Shown one piece after another: positions 40,201 through 49,410 of a DNA stretch of 64,000 bases. How positions within the stretch are numbered: the stretch's first letter is position 1; every line of letters begins with the position of its first letter. A model generated the notes under the pieces. The model saw only the letters and a program-made list of their open reading frames with translations. It was not told the origin of the DNA and searched no databases. Origin of the DNA: a virus; IMG/VR virus record IMGVR_UViG_3300049215_000063, positions 1 through 64,000 of that record; one strand, given 5' to 3'. Position numbers and translations under genes: made by a program.

Positions 40201-41673
40201 ATGAAACATTTCATCGCCTTGGTCGGTTGCGTTGTTTATTTGATCGTGTCGCAAGCGCCGGCGTTCGCGTTGAGCGATTCCGCGATCCCGACCAAGATCC
40301 CGACTTGGTGGGGCGAGCTTGCCGGGTCGCCTTACATCACCTGTCCGGTGCCGACACCTTCGCAGGTCAGCATTACCGCGGGGAGGGCGTCGTGGACGAC
40401 GGGCTTTCCGCCTTTGACCTTTACGCCTGTCGCCTCGGGCGGCGTGCCGCCATTCGGGCAGGACATGAACGGCGCGCTTTGCCAAATTTCGCAATGGACG
40501 CAATGGCAGAACGCCGGCGCGCCGACCTTCTACGATTCCGTGTTCTCGACGGCCGTCAGCGGCTATCCGGCCGGCGCCGTGGTAGCGAACGCGTCGACTG
40601 CGGGGTGCTTCTGGGTCTCGACCGCCGACAACAATACCAGTAATCCGGACACGGGCGGCGCGAACTGGAACGCATCATGCCCCGGCGGCGGAATAGGTGG
40701 AGCATCGACCGGATCGGCGAATTCTCAGGTCGTCACGACGACGCCGTTTGCGCTTAGTTCCGGGCGTCCACTTGCCGGCACGGTCATCGCCTACAAGGCC
40801 GGTTATTCGAACACGTTGGCGCTGCAGGTCAATGTCAATAGTACCGGATTAATCAACGTCTATCGGCATTCGCAGCGCGGCGCGACGCTCTCCGTTGGCG
40901 GCGAGACGATTGCCGGGCAGATGGTGACGCTGCAGTACGATGGATCGGTGTGGCAGTGCCAATCGTGCGCCGTCGCCTATGTCGGCGAAGAAAAGATACA
41001 CACCGGACCCGCGTCGACAGTGCCTGCGGGTTACGCAATCGAGAATGGGGCCTGCGTGTCTCTGACGACTTACGCGGACCTCTATGCCGTCTATGGCAGC
41101 ACGGACACGTGGTCGCCGGGATCGACCGGCGGCGCGTGTTCGTCGGGGTACTTTCACCTGAAATTTGCCAACGGCCAGGGATCATTTGCGAGCAATACGC
41201 AGGGCGGCCAGACCGGGCCGCTGACGAATTGTACGGCGACGGTGGGAGCCACATGCGGAGCTCAGACGGAGACGATCGCGCAGGCCAATCTACCCAATGT
41301 AAGTTTCACTAACTCCGGCATCGCTGTCATCAACGGCGGCAATACCGGCATCGCTGTCACCAACGGCGGCAATACCGGCATCGCTGTGAATAATGGAACA
41401 CCCACTATCCCCGTTTGCCAAAATGGTTTGACATGTACGGGCGGAAGTGGGCTTGTCGGTTTTGGAGATACTGGCACCATTGCCGGTAATATGTCTGGCG
41501 TTGCTACTAATGTTAGTATCTCTGCGCAGGGCAACAGCAATGTCTACGTTTCGTCTCAGGGCAACAGCTCAGTCTACGTTTCGTCTCAGGGCAGTGCAGC
41601 ATCGGGTGGTTCTGGCACCGCGCTCCCAATCGTGCCGCCAATCAATTCCAACATCTTCATCGTAAAACTCTGA
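40201..41673 (+). CDS. Tail fibre/collar protein with signal peptide
   Basis: A 490-residue protein. Residues 1-24 (MKHFIALVGCVVYLIVSQAP AFA) form a textbook Sec signal with an AFA cleavage site, odd for a tail protein. The body has the fibre phrase YPAGAVVANASTAGCFWVST ADNNTSNPDTGGANW, a collar-like region (GPASTVPAGYAIENGACVSL TTYADLYAVYG) and short glycine/asparagine repeats (GGNTGIAV, SSQGNS) near the end. More than ten cysteines, several closely spaced (CQSC), suggest disulfides. It follows the DUF2612 gene, the normal fibre position. Confidence 0.8.
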   Translation: MKHFIALVGCVVYLIVSQAPAFALSDSAIPTKIPTWWGELAGSPYITCPVPTPSQVSITAGRASWTTGFPPLTFTPVASGGVPPFGQDMNGALCQISQWTQWQNAGAPTFYDSVFSTAVSGYPAGAVVANASTAGCFWVSTADNNTSNPDTGGANWNASCPGGGIGGASTGSANSQVVTTTPFALSSGRPLAGTVIAYKAGYSNTLALQVNVNSTGLINVYRHSQRGATLSVGGETIAGQMVTLQYDGSVWQCQSCAVAYVGEEKIHTGPASTVPAGYAIENGACVSLTTYADLYAVYGSTDTWSPGSTGGACSSGYFHLKFANGQGSFASNTQGGQTGPLTNCTATVGATCGAQTETIAQANLPNVSFTNSGIAVINGGNTGIAVTNGGNTGIAVNNGTPTIPVCQNGLTCTGGSGLVGFGDTGTIAGNMSGVATNVSISAQGNSNVYVSSQGNSSVYVSSQGSAASGGSGTALPIVPPINSNIFIVKL

Positions 41674-41698
41674 TCGTCGAGAAAAAGGAAAACCTCAC

Positions 41699-42202
41699 AT
41701 GCGCCTGATCGCCGCCGCGTTCGCCGTTGCGTTGCTCTCCGTCCCCGCCTTCGCGGGCGACGCGCCCAAGAAGCTGACGCTGTCGGAATGCATCAACCTG
41801 CGCGCTGCGTTACGAGCGCTGGATTCCTATCAGGGTGTCGATAAGGACGGAAAATCGTCGCCTCAGCAATACAAGCTCGGCGCGCTGCGCGGGCCGATCG
41901 CGCTCGATGCGCTCGCGCTCGATACGGTCATCAAGGCCGGCGACGAGGCGCGGGTTGCCCTGGTGACGGAGCTTCTGCCGAAGGGAGTTCCGAACGAACA
42001 CAGCAAGGAATACACCGATTTCGTCGCCAATAATCCCGACTACAAAAAGTTCATTGCGGAATATCAGATCATGCTGGCGGCTCCGCAAAGCATCGACATT
42101 CCGCACATCAAACTTTCCGATCTGAAAATCGGCGATGCGCCGGACGGCAATCCGATTCCGACCGATGTCATTACCGCCTTGGCGCCGATCCTGGACCGCT
42201 AA
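41699..42202 (+). CDS. Exported protein in fibre region
   Basis: A 167-residue protein with a signal peptide (MRLIAAAFAVALLSVPAFAG D) and an AFA cleavage site. Mature part is helical and acidic (ECINLRAALRALDSYQGVDK, ALDTVIKAGDEARVALVTEL, NNPDYKKFIAEYQIMLAAPQ). AAAAGGAAA lies upstream. Located between two signal-peptide-bearing fibres, so it may assist their folding or assembly outside the cytoplasm; that is inference. Confidence 0.75.
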   Translation: MRLIAAAFAVALLSVPAFAGDAPKKLTLSECINLRAALRALDSYQGVDKDGKSSPQQYKLGALRGPIALDALALDTVIKAGDEARVALVTELLPKGVPNEHSKEYTDFVANNPDYKKFIAEYQIMLAAPQSIDIPHIKLSDLKIGDAPDGNPIPTDVITALAPILDR

Positions 42203-42224
42203 AAGCAAACCGTTCGCGCTGGAA

Positions 42225-45200
42225 ATGGACACGGCAATGCGATCATTCGTATCTATCATCATTGCGTTGATTGCAACGCTCTGCGGCGGGGCTGCGCATG
42301 CGCAGTCCCCCGTCGGCTCACCGTGTCCCTACATCGCCTATGGTTCGGTGCTGACGGCGGCGCAATGGCAATACTGTTTCGAGATCAAAGCCGATGCGAC
42401 CACGGGCGGCTATTTGCCGCTCGCCGGCGGCACGATGACGGGGCCTCTGGTCACGGCGCCGTCCGCAACCGGGGGTGCCGGTTTCAATCTTGCGGCAGGG
42501 ACGGCTCCGACCTCGCCGAACAACGGTGACATGTGGTCGACGAGCGCCGGCTTCTACGGCCAGGCGGGCGGTGTCACTTATGGCCCGTTCACGGAGGGCA
42601 CGGCCGGCAGCTTCGCGGCGACCGCTCCGCTCGCCGTCACATTCCCATCGAGTGTCGTCACCTATGCGCTCGCCTACAATTCGTCGTTGACCAAAGACGG
42701 CAGCAACAATCTCGGCATCAATCTCGCCAACACCAACGTCTATTCGATCCTGCAGACGATCGATCTTGGCACCGGGACCGCGCCGGCGGCGGGCCCAGGG
42801 GCCGGCTTCGACCTTTATGGCGCGAATGGCGCCAGCGCGCGTTCGGAAATCACCGCCTTCACCAATGGCACGTCGGGCGTTTCGGCGATCTTTGACGGCC
42901 GGACTTCGCTCGGAACGCGGGCGTCCCCTTCGGCGGTAACGAGCGGCACGCTGCTATCGTCATTCGAGGGCAAGGGCTACGACACGTCGGTGTGGACCGG
43001 CACCGGTGGATCCGTCCACGTCTATGCGGAGGGGACGTTCTCCCCGACCTCGCATCCCGGCGAGGCCTGCCTTGCCACCACAGCGTCGGGCGCGACCGCG
43101 ACCACGGATTGGCTGTGCGTTCACAATGACGGCGGGGCGACGCTGGGAAGCCCCACGGGAGGCGATGAGGGCGCGGGCACTCTGAACCTCGCCGGGGCGC
43201 TCTACGGCAATGGGACGGCGCCTACGGGCACGGGGGGCTATGTCCGTGCGATCTCGCCGACGCTGGTGACACCGGCGCTCGCCGCCGCTATTGCGACCAG
43301 CATCAACGGGCTCGCAATCACCACGACGATCGGCAGCACGCTTGACATCGCGAACGGCAAGACATTGACCGACACGTCCGGCGTCGGCGCCGATCTGTTG
43401 CTCGGCGCGACGGGCGGCGGCTTTACGGCCTACGGTGGCACGTCCAGCGCCGGCAATGTGCTCACGGCGCTTAGCGCGGCTGGTGCCGGCAGCTTCCTTC
43501 CCTACGGGCTCACCGGCAATTCGACGCTGGTCGAGACGACGACGGGTGGCTTGCTCACGCCATCGCTGCTGCCGGCGGCTACATCGTCAGTCATCGGTGG
43601 CGTTATTGTCGGCACCGGCCTCACCGTATCGAGCGGCACCATCACGCCAACATTCGGCACCGCAACCAATCAGGTTGCTGAGGGCGGGGTAATCACGGCG
43701 GCAGGCCCGATCGGTTCGGCGACCGCCATTCCGGTCATTACCTACAACGCGGCGGGGCAGCTCACCACAGTCGGCACGGCAACGCCCACGGTCGCGTCGG
43801 TTAATGGCGTCTCCTACGGCTCGTCGCCATCGATCAACACTGTTCCCGTGGTGACGGGAACAAACGCGACGACCTATGAGGCGGTGCCGAACGCCGCACT
43901 CGCCAATTCGGCAATCACGCTTGGGGGCACGAGCGTTTCTCTTGGCGGCACAACCGGCGTTAGCGGTACGCCGATCTCTGGACTTTATCTTTCCAGCCCC
44001 AATATCGCGACCACGATCAACGGCAGTCCTACGTGGCCTTCGCCGGGAGTGATCGGCGGCACGACGCCGGCGGCGATCACCGGCACCACGATAACCGGCA
44101 CGGCATCGGTCACGGATAGCGGCCTTTCGACCCAAGGCGCGACCTGCAACAGTTCCGCTGGGCTATTCTCCACCACGACCACGGGCTGCGCGAACTTTAT
44201 TCAATCCCTCGCGACGGGCGGCACCGGCGCTGCCATCAGTGCGACGCAGTACGGTCTACCCTACTTTTCGTCCACGACCGCGATGGGCAGTACGGCGGCC
44301 GGCACGACCTCGACGTTGTTTCAGGGCAACGCCTCTGGGCCGCCGACCTGGGTCAGTACGCTGCCGGCGACAGTGCAAGGCAACATCACCGCGACTGGCG
44401 CGTTGGCGTCGGGCTCGATCGCGTCCGGCTTCGGTGCCATCGTCACGTCCAACACTATCGCGACCGCCGCCCATACGATCACGTCGCCGTCGGCGGACGC
44501 CCTCGCCGTCGGTCCCAACGGCACAACCAATCCAACGCTCCAGGTCAACGCGTCCGCGTCAAGCGCTGCGACCGGCCTTGATATCGTCGGCGCGGCGGCA
44601 GGCAGCGGCCTCGCGCTCTCCGTCATTTCCAGCGGAACCAACGAGAACCTGACGCTCAACGCCAAAGGCTCGGGGACTATCGGCATCGGTTCCGTCTCGA
44701 CGGGCGCCGTGACGATCACGCCGAACACCATTCTAGGCGGCACGCTCACGGCCGCGTCGCTCGCGGCCTCGGGCACGGCCGCAAGCTCACTGTGCATCAC
44801 TTCTGGCGGAGGGGTCTACACGAGTGTTGGCGTCAACTGCTTTGCGAATGGTTCGGCTACTGCCGGCGGCTCGAACACGCAGGCCCAGTACAACGCCAGC
44901 GGTTCGCTTGGCGGCATTTCAGGGGTAACCTCGAACGGCACGTCGATGACGTTCGCAACGGGCGATCTTATTATCAACGGTGGCTCGGCCACGGCTGGTA
45001 TTGCAACGGTCACGTCGGGTGGTGTTGTGAGCAGCGAGGCTGTGGTGCCGGTGGCGAACGGCGGGACTGCGGCATCGGCGTCAGTCGCCTATTCATTGTT
45101 CGGTAATACGGCGAATAATACGACGGGAGCGGGATATTTTGCTATTGGCGGACTGACGAACAAGGCGTCTCCCACTGGTAGTGATTTGATTCTTATTCAG

Positions 45201-45761
45201 GACCAAGCGGCGAGCGGCCAGCTCAAATATGCTTCCATGTCTGCCGTCGCCTCGGTCGGCGTGGCGTCCATCGCTGGCAATACCGGCGCATTTACGCTCA
45301 GCACTGGTATCACAAACTCCACCAACGTTATTCAGCTCGCGCTGAATAACGCAACACTTCAAGCGCAACCATCTAATCCAACTGGAACGACCACTACTTC
45401 CGCCAACGTGATGATGGGCCTCGGCGGCACATGCAAGATCACGCCAGTTTATAGTGGACGTATTTTTGTTCAATTCATGGGAGACGTTGCCAATAGTGTC
45501 ACTGGCGATAGCGCATTCTTCACGGCTCACTACGGCACGGGCACCGCACCAGTCAACGCCGCCGCTGCGACCGGCACAGTCATTGGTGCACAGATCGGTA
45601 TGACAGAGCCGGTCGGAGGCGACATTATTCCCTTCACTGTCGGCGGCATTGTCACAGGGTTGACGCCTAGCACGGCTTATTGGCTGGATATGGGCCTGCA
45701 AGCGTTCACCGGCGGCACCGCCACCCTCACCAACTTATCGTGCAACGCAATGGAGTTTTGA
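42225..45761 (+). CDS. Giant tail fibre with signal peptide
   Basis: A protein of about 1,178 residues. The start is ATG 42225 or 42237; from the latter, MRSFVSIIIALIATLCGGAA HAQ is a signal peptide with AHA cleavage. The body is Gly/Thr/Ser-rich fibre sequence with YLPLAGGTMTGPLV, FNLAAGTAPTSPNNGDMWST, NGLAITTTIGSTLDIANG and the trimer-type SLATGGTGAAISATQYGLPY. About ten cysteines are spread along it. The C-terminal 130 residues (CKITPVYSGRIFVQFMGDVA) look like a receptor-binding tip. Largest gene of the window. Confidence 0.85.
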   Translation: MDTAMRSFVSIIIALIATLCGGAAHAQSPVGSPCPYIAYGSVLTAAQWQYCFEIKADATTGGYLPLAGGTMTGPLVTAPSATGGAGFNLAAGTAPTSPNNGDMWSTSAGFYGQAGGVTYGPFTEGTAGSFAATAPLAVTFPSSVVTYALAYNSSLTKDGSNNLGINLANTNVYSILQTIDLGTGTAPAAGPGAGFDLYGANGASARSEITAFTNGTSGVSAIFDGRTSLGTRASPSAVTSGTLLSSFEGKGYDTSVWTGTGGSVHVYAEGTFSPTSHPGEACLATTASGATATTDWLCVHNDGGATLGSPTGGDEGAGTLNLAGALYGNGTAPTGTGGYVRAISPTLVTPALAAAIATSINGLAITTTIGSTLDIANGKTLTDTSGVGADLLLGATGGGFTAYGGTSSAGNVLTALSAAGAGSFLPYGLTGNSTLVETTTGGLLTPSLLPAATSSVIGGVIVGTGLTVSSGTITPTFGTATNQVAEGGVITAAGPIGSATAIPVITYNAAGQLTTVGTATPTVASVNGVSYGSSPSINTVPVVTGTNATTYEAVPNAALANSAITLGGTSVSLGGTTGVSGTPISGLYLSSPNIATTINGSPTWPSPGVIGGTTPAAITGTTITGTASVTDSGLSTQGATCNSSAGLFSTTTTGCANFIQSLATGGTGAAISATQYGLPYFSSTTAMGSTAAGTTSTLFQGNASGPPTWVSTLPATVQGNITATGALASGSIASGFGAIVTSNTIATAAHTITSPSADALAVGPNGTTNPTLQVNASASSAATGLDIVGAAAGSGLALSVISSGTNENLTLNAKGSGTIGIGSVSTGAVTITPNTILGGTLTAASLAASGTAASSLCITSGGGVYTSVGVNCFANGSATAGGSNTQAQYNASGSLGGISGVTSNGTSMTFATGDLIINGGSATAGIATVTSGGVVSSEAVVPVANGGTAASASVAYSLFGNTANNTTGAGYFAIGGLTNKASPTGSDLILIQDQAASGQLKYASMSAVASVGVASIAGNTGAFTLSTGITNSTNVIQLALNNATLQAQPSNPTGTTTTSANVMMGLGGTCKITPVYSGRIFVQFMGDVANSVTGDSAFFTAHYGTGTAPVNAAAATGTVIGAQIGMTEPVGGDIIPFTVGGIVTGLTPSTAYWLDMGLQAFTGGTATLTNLSCNAMEF

Positions 45762-45809
45762 TACCGCCGCCATCTACGTCACACGCGTCAGATAATTGAG
45801 GAAATAAAA

Positions 45810-46277
45810 ATGACCATCACTGCATTCCGCGCTGGGAAAAATGGCACTAGCCAGAACTACGTTCCGCCCAACCCGACGACCTATGTGAAGATCACTTGGC
45901 CATATCTCTTTTTTGACGGCACTGGAGGATTCGACAACGCGACAAACTTCAGATGGACCGCTCCGAGTGCCGGAATCATCGTGTTGGGTTTTCAGGTCTG
46001 GAACCAAGCTGGCGCGACTAATTCTCAGAACGGCCCTCTCGTCTCGAAGATTTACAAGAATGGCGGCGGCTGGTACGACATTGCCGGTATCGGAGACATC
46101 GGTAGCTTTCCGAATACCTCTCCGCAAGGCGGTTCGATGGTTGATGAATGTGCGCAAGGCGATTACTACGAAATCTGGAATTATTGCCAACCCGAATCTT
46201 TCTCGACTAACATCACAATCGATGGCAACAATGCCCACACTTGGTGGTGGGGACTGTTCATTCCATCGGGAACGTAG
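45810..46277 (+). CDS. Fibre-tip-like protein
   Basis: A 155-residue protein with strongly aromatic beta sequence (YVKITWPYLFFDGTGGFDNA TNFRWTAPSAGIIVLGFQVW, AHTWWWGLFIPSGT). The layout resembles C1q/TNF-like or fibre-tip domains. GAGGAA upstream. No signal peptide, unlike the three genes before it. Possibly an accessory receptor-binding protein. Confidence 0.65.
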   Translation: MTITAFRAGKNGTSQNYVPPNPTTYVKITWPYLFFDGTGGFDNATNFRWTAPSAGIIVLGFQVWNQAGATNSQNGPLVSKIYKNGGGWYDIAGIGDIGSFPNTSPQGGSMVDECAQGDYYEIWNYCQPESFSTNITIDGNNAHTWWWGLFIPSGT

Positions 46278-46309
46278 TCACAGCATGAACACTGCAGACC
46301 ATCAAGGCC

Positions 46310-46395
46310 GGTATTATGGCGCAAACGCCACCGGGAATAGCCTAACCCGTTGATGTTTATCCATAATACCGTGCATTCCAAAAAGGGGAATGTAC
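46310..46395 (+). other. Predicted structured RNA element with two stems
   Basis: GGTATTATGG (46310-46319) pairs perfectly with CCATAATACC (46361-46370). Inside it, two small hairpins are possible (GCG/CGC at 46319-46328 and CGGG/CCCG at 46332-46349). A second hairpin follows at once: GTGCATTCC (46371-46379) with GGAATGTAC (46387-46395). The rest of 46278-46506 has no convincing gene. Confidence 0.5.
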
Positions 46396-46506
46396 GATGG
46401 GATTATCCGCACGAGAATGTCTGTCCCCACCAATTCACTGGGGAATCATTCGATGGGTCGCGTGGAGATTGTCTCTCGGGGTACGATCCCGGGAAGGAGT
46501 CGAATC

Positions 46507-47238
46507 GTGGCCAAGCGAAACTTTTTCATCCGTGTGCTCGAATGGCTTGGGCATTTCGAGACAATTCAGGCGATCATCCAAGCGGAGTTTATCCGCACGT
46601 TGCTGGTGCCGACCGTGACGGCGCTGGCTACGGGTGGCGCTGGGATATTGGGCGGTTTACCGCTCATGTGGATTTTTATGGCGACCGCCGTGGCGGGCGC
46701 AAGCGCCGCAATAGGGATTCTCAACGCGAGCACTTATTTGGAGCGCAAAAATCCAGCCTACAAGTTACAAGTCGTAGAGACCGTTTTCAGCTTCGATTTG
46801 TTTCCGATCAGCGCGCCCAACAGGAAGCAGCGTAAGGCCGCGACAGCTCAGGGAGGGTCGCCAGCAATCCCGGCTTTCAGGCATCTTGTAAGAGGCCAAT
46901 TAGGATTTAGGGTGGGGAATCGGGCGAGCTTTCCGATTTCGATTATCGCCTTCGCGGCTGAAACAGAGATCGAAGGTCTTAAGCCCCCGCGAGCGAAATT
47001 TCCAAAAAAGCCAATGATAATACAGCCGGGGGCGATACTTTGGATTCACGATGATCCGATCGCTTTCGACAACATGATTTGCGGCAATTTAGATGGTATA
47101 ATGGATATGACGATCAAGTATGGGTTACCCGGTAAAGAACATTTCGAAATAGTCCACAAAGGAACCGTTGAAATCTTCATGGAGCCCTATGGCCTTATGA
47201 AACAGGTTTACTTTCATCCAGCTTCTAGCGAGTCCTAA
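46507..47238 (+). CDS. Two-helix membrane protein with C-terminal beta domain
   Basis: A 243-residue protein from GTG 46507, chosen for its strong AAGGAG site. Residues 25-70 hold two adjacent membrane helices (VPTVTALATGGAGILGGLPL MWIFMATAVAGASAAIGIL). The rest is soluble and beta-rich (LGFRVGNRASFPISIIAFAA ETEIEG, FPKKPMIIQPGAILWIHDDP). It sits apart from the virion genes behind a structured stretch, like a lysogenic-conversion gene. The stop overlaps that of the convergent gene. Function unknown. Confidence 0.7.
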   Translation: MAKRNFFIRVLEWLGHFETIQAIIQAEFIRTLLVPTVTALATGGAGILGGLPLMWIFMATAVAGASAAIGILNASTYLERKNPAYKLQVVETVFSFDLFPISAPNRKQRKAATAQGGSPAIPAFRHLVRGQLGFRVGNRASFPISIIAFAAETEIEGLKPPRAKFPKKPMIIQPGAILWIHDDPIAFDNMICGNLDGIMDMTIKYGLPGKEHFEIVHKGTVEIFMEPYGLMKQVYFHPASSES

Positions 47239-47474
47239 ATTTCCTCCAAAGCCACGCCGTCCAATTCCAGCGCTGCAAGACACGCCAGAAAGAACGTCGC
47301 CGGGAACGTTCCCCGTTTGAGCTTATTCGTAATCGACGCTTCAGTTTCGTCTTTAAACCCATGCTTCTTGAGCCGCTGGGCTAGCTCCACATAGGTTATT
47401 TCGGCATCGCGCAGCTTGTGCTTGAGGAACGCGGCGGCTCGTTCCGCCCACTCCGCCTCTGAGGTTATCGACAT
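47235..47474 (-). CDS. DUF6471 protein
   Basis: A 79-residue protein starting MSITSEAEWAERAAAFLKHK; a GTG at 47483 is possible. KLRDAEITYVELAQRLKKHG, ETEASITNKLKRGTFPATFF LACLAAL match DUF6471, an HTH-like family in which the second helix pair reads E-A-x-I-x-N-K-L-x-R-G. Probably a DNA-binding regulator. A palindrome lies immediately upstream. Confidence 0.8.
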   Translation of the reverse strand: MSITSEAEWAERAAAFLKHKLRDAEITYVELAQRLKKHGFKDETEASITNKLKRGTFPATFFLACLAALELDGVALEEI

Positions 47475-47482
47475 GTCATGCA

Positions 47483-47500
47483 CCTATCGCATACGATAGG
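47483..47500. promoter_or_regulatory. Palindrome CCTATCG-CATA-CGATAGG
   Basis: Perfect 7-bp arms around four bases, just upstream of the DUF6471 start. It could be the autoregulatory operator of that HTH-like protein. The remaining 47501-47643 shows nothing definite. Confidence 0.55.
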
Positions 47501-47643
47501 CTATCACTTATGATATTTTGCGCTTGGCTGGCGATGAAGCGGAGGCAGTCGGTGGACTTCACGGGATATTGGCAGCGACACCATTAACCATTCGCTAACT
47601 CGATTCAGCGAGAGCCTGAAGATTCCGTCTCGATTCCGAGGCG

Positions 47644-47670
47644 AAAAAAAGCCCGGCACGATGTCGGGCT
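47644..47670 (-). terminator. Rho-independent terminator, leftward
   Basis: Leftward: AGCCCG (47670-47665), nine-base loop, CGGGCT (47655-47650), then a further six Ts to 47644. It closes the minus-strand gene ending at 47722. Confidence 0.8.
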
Positions 47671-47721
47671 AGGGGAGCAGTGCAATGGCTAACAACGCAA
47701 CGTCGGTTTGGCATGCGGGGG

Positions 47722-48003
47722 TTATTGCGTCCGGGTCGTCCCTGGAGCAATGGTCCCGATCGGCTGATCTTGGATTATCTGGTTCAGTAGAACTTTCAGT
47801 TGGGCCGCTACATCAAGCGGCATCACCAATCGAGTTGCGACCGCCGCTGTCATTTTCGTCTGTGGCTGACCTTTCATCATCTGATCGAGATCGCCACGCA
47901 TCACCGTGAAAGTTAGCGTCGCGCACGGCCCTAGAACGCTAAAATTTATTGGGCCGTTTACGACTAACGTTGGTGTAATGATCTGCTGAGCTATCTGGCT
48001 CAT
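47722..48003 (-). CDS. Small hypothetical protein on opposite strand
   Basis: A 93-residue protein (MSQIAQQIITPTLVVNGPIN FSVLGPCATLTFTVMRGDLD...). Beta-rich first half, then AAQLKVLLNQIIQDQPIG. It has its own downstream terminator. Longer upstream readings cross into antisense of the CHAP-like gene. In 48004-48192, between this gene and the divergent one, a promoter pair would be expected but none stands out. Function unknown. Confidence 0.65.
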   Translation of the reverse strand: MSQIAQQIITPTLVVNGPINFSVLGPCATLTFTVMRGDLDQMMKGQPQTKMTAAVATRLVMPLDVAAQLKVLLNQIIQDQPIGTIAPGTTRTQ

Positions 48004-48192
48004 TGGATTTATCCTCGTAATTATGCACGTTTGTGCGTTGGCCGGGCTTGACCACGCCTCGAATCTGAAATCTAGTGACCGACGCAACCACTTTACTGTC
48101 CCGCGCCCGGCCAAGGGTTGTGAATCGACCTGAGGCTGTATGTCAATGCAGCCGTGCAGTTTTTTCCCGCCGCAATCCGAAGGTGATTCCGC

Positions 48193-48681
48193 ATGCGAGC
48201 TTTCCCGCCGCCGCTGCGCTATGGCGTGGCGAGCCTGCTGATCCTGTGCGCCCTGTCGGCCCTGCCGGCCTATGCGGGGCACCGGCATCATCATCGGCAT
48301 CATGTGCACCATGAAGCGAGCCGCTCGGGTATAAGCTCCCATCCGCAGCGGTGGGAGTGGTCCTATGGTGACGTAGGACTACGGGGCGGCTCCCTTCATG
48401 GGCGCCCGTCCGATTGCTACGGCATCCCGTGGTGCGGCTGCTATCTGCGGCACCTTCTCGGCATCGCCGATCGCGAGCTCAACCGTGCCGTCGCATGGGC
48501 GCACTGGGGCCATGCAACCTACGCCCATGCCGGCGCGGTCGCGGTGTGGCGGCATCATGTCGGCATCATCCGCGGCGGTCCGGACCAGACTGGGCGGTGG
48601 CTGGTCGAGAGCGGCAATGACGGGCACGCGGTCCGCACGCGCTACCGCTCGCTGGCGCGCGCCATCGCGTTTCGGGAATGA
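48193..48681 (+). CDS. Exported CHAP/NlpC-like peptidase candidate
   Basis: A 162-residue protein. Signal peptide at residues 1-29 (LLILCALSALPAYA), a His-rich linker (GHRHHHRHHVHHE), then PSDCYGIPWCGCYLRHLLGI, AVAWAHWGHA, AVAVWRHHVGIIRGG and WLVESGNDGHAVRTR. The order Cys ... His-V-G ... N/D is that of small CHAP-type cysteine peptidases found in phages. Probably acts on peptidoglycan in the periplasm, but may lack activity. Confidence 0.65.
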   Translation: MRAFPPPLRYGVASLLILCALSALPAYAGHRHHHRHHVHHEASRSGISSHPQRWEWSYGDVGLRGGSLHGRPSDCYGIPWCGCYLRHLLGIADRELNRAVAWAHWGHATYAHAGAVAVWRHHVGIIRGGPDQTGRWLVESGNDGHAVRTRYRSLARAIAFRE

Positions 48682-48902
48682 TCTCGCAGTGGTTCTGTCC
48701 GCGGCATCCGAACACGATGCTGGTGCGGCGCAATAGTATTGGTCCCCCTGCAGGCGCGGCGTTGATCTTTCAAAGACAATACTGCCCGCAATGCTGGCGC
48801 GAACAAATGGCGCAGATCAAATCGATGAGGCGCGATCATGCGCGAAGACGAAGCCCATGGCGACTTTCCACACATGGTGCTGCCGCCGCTGAGCCCGTGT
48901 GA
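48678..48902 (+). CDS. Small Cys-containing protein
   Basis: A 74-residue protein, ATGA-coupled to the preceding gene. WFCPRHPNTMLVRRNS...QRQYCPQCWREQM has C-P-x-H and C-P-x-C knuckles like a zinc ribbon. Its end overlaps the following gene by 65 bases, so the last 20 residues are uncertain. Confidence 0.5.
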   Translation: MISQWFCPRHPNTMLVRRNSIGPPAGAALIFQRQYCPQCWREQMAQIKSMRRDHARRRSPWRLSTHGAAAAEPV

Positions 48903-49410
48903 GAGCGTGGCGGCATGGCGCTATGGTTTGGCGCGGCTGATCGTGGTGTTGATCGGGAGTCTTATCATCGTCGCCGCGGGCCTCGCCGCGCTGATCCTGT
49001 GCGCCGCGGCCGCGCCGGCGCACGCGCGCGATCACGGCTTCGATCCAACGAGCCCGGTGACGCAATTCTTCGATCAGCTGAAGCGGCCCTATTGCGCGCC
49101 TGGCGCAAATGTCTGTTCGTGCTGTGGCAAAGCCGACGCCTATCCGGTCATGATCGACCAGGAAGCGACGTTCGACGGCGACAAGCCGGATGGTGTCGCT
49201 CATGTCATCGACGGTGCGGCGATCGTCTATCCGGACGGCACCGTCCGCTCCGTCATCCCCGACGGCACGGTGTTTCATTTCACCGGCCGCGACGTGACCA
49301 AGCTCAAGCAGGGCAACCCGACCAAGACGGCGTGGGCGTTCCTTGGGACCGGGCTTGGCGGTCAAATCTCGATCGTGTGGTGCGTGGTGCCGCTGCCGCC
49401 GGGGATGTGA
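48838..49410 (+). CDS. Membrane-anchored or exported hypothetical protein
   Basis: A 190-residue protein. A hydrophobic stretch at residues 32-60 (ARLIVVLIGSLIIVAAGLAA LILCAAAAPAHA) ends in an AHA signal-peptidase-like site. The mature part includes CAPGANVCSCCGKADAYPVM IDQEATFDGDKPDGVAHVID, a cysteine cluster and beta strands. It lies just upstream of the lysis genes; role unknown. Confidence 0.6.
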   Translation: MREDEAHGDFPHMVLPPLSPCESVAAWRYGLARLIVVLIGSLIIVAAGLAALILCAAAAPAHARDHGFDPTSPVTQFFDQLKRPYCAPGANVCSCCGKADAYPVMIDQEATFDGDKPDGVAHVIDGAAIVYPDGTVRSVIPDGTVFHFTGRDVTKLKQGNPTKTAWAFLGTGLGGQISIVWCVVPLPPGM

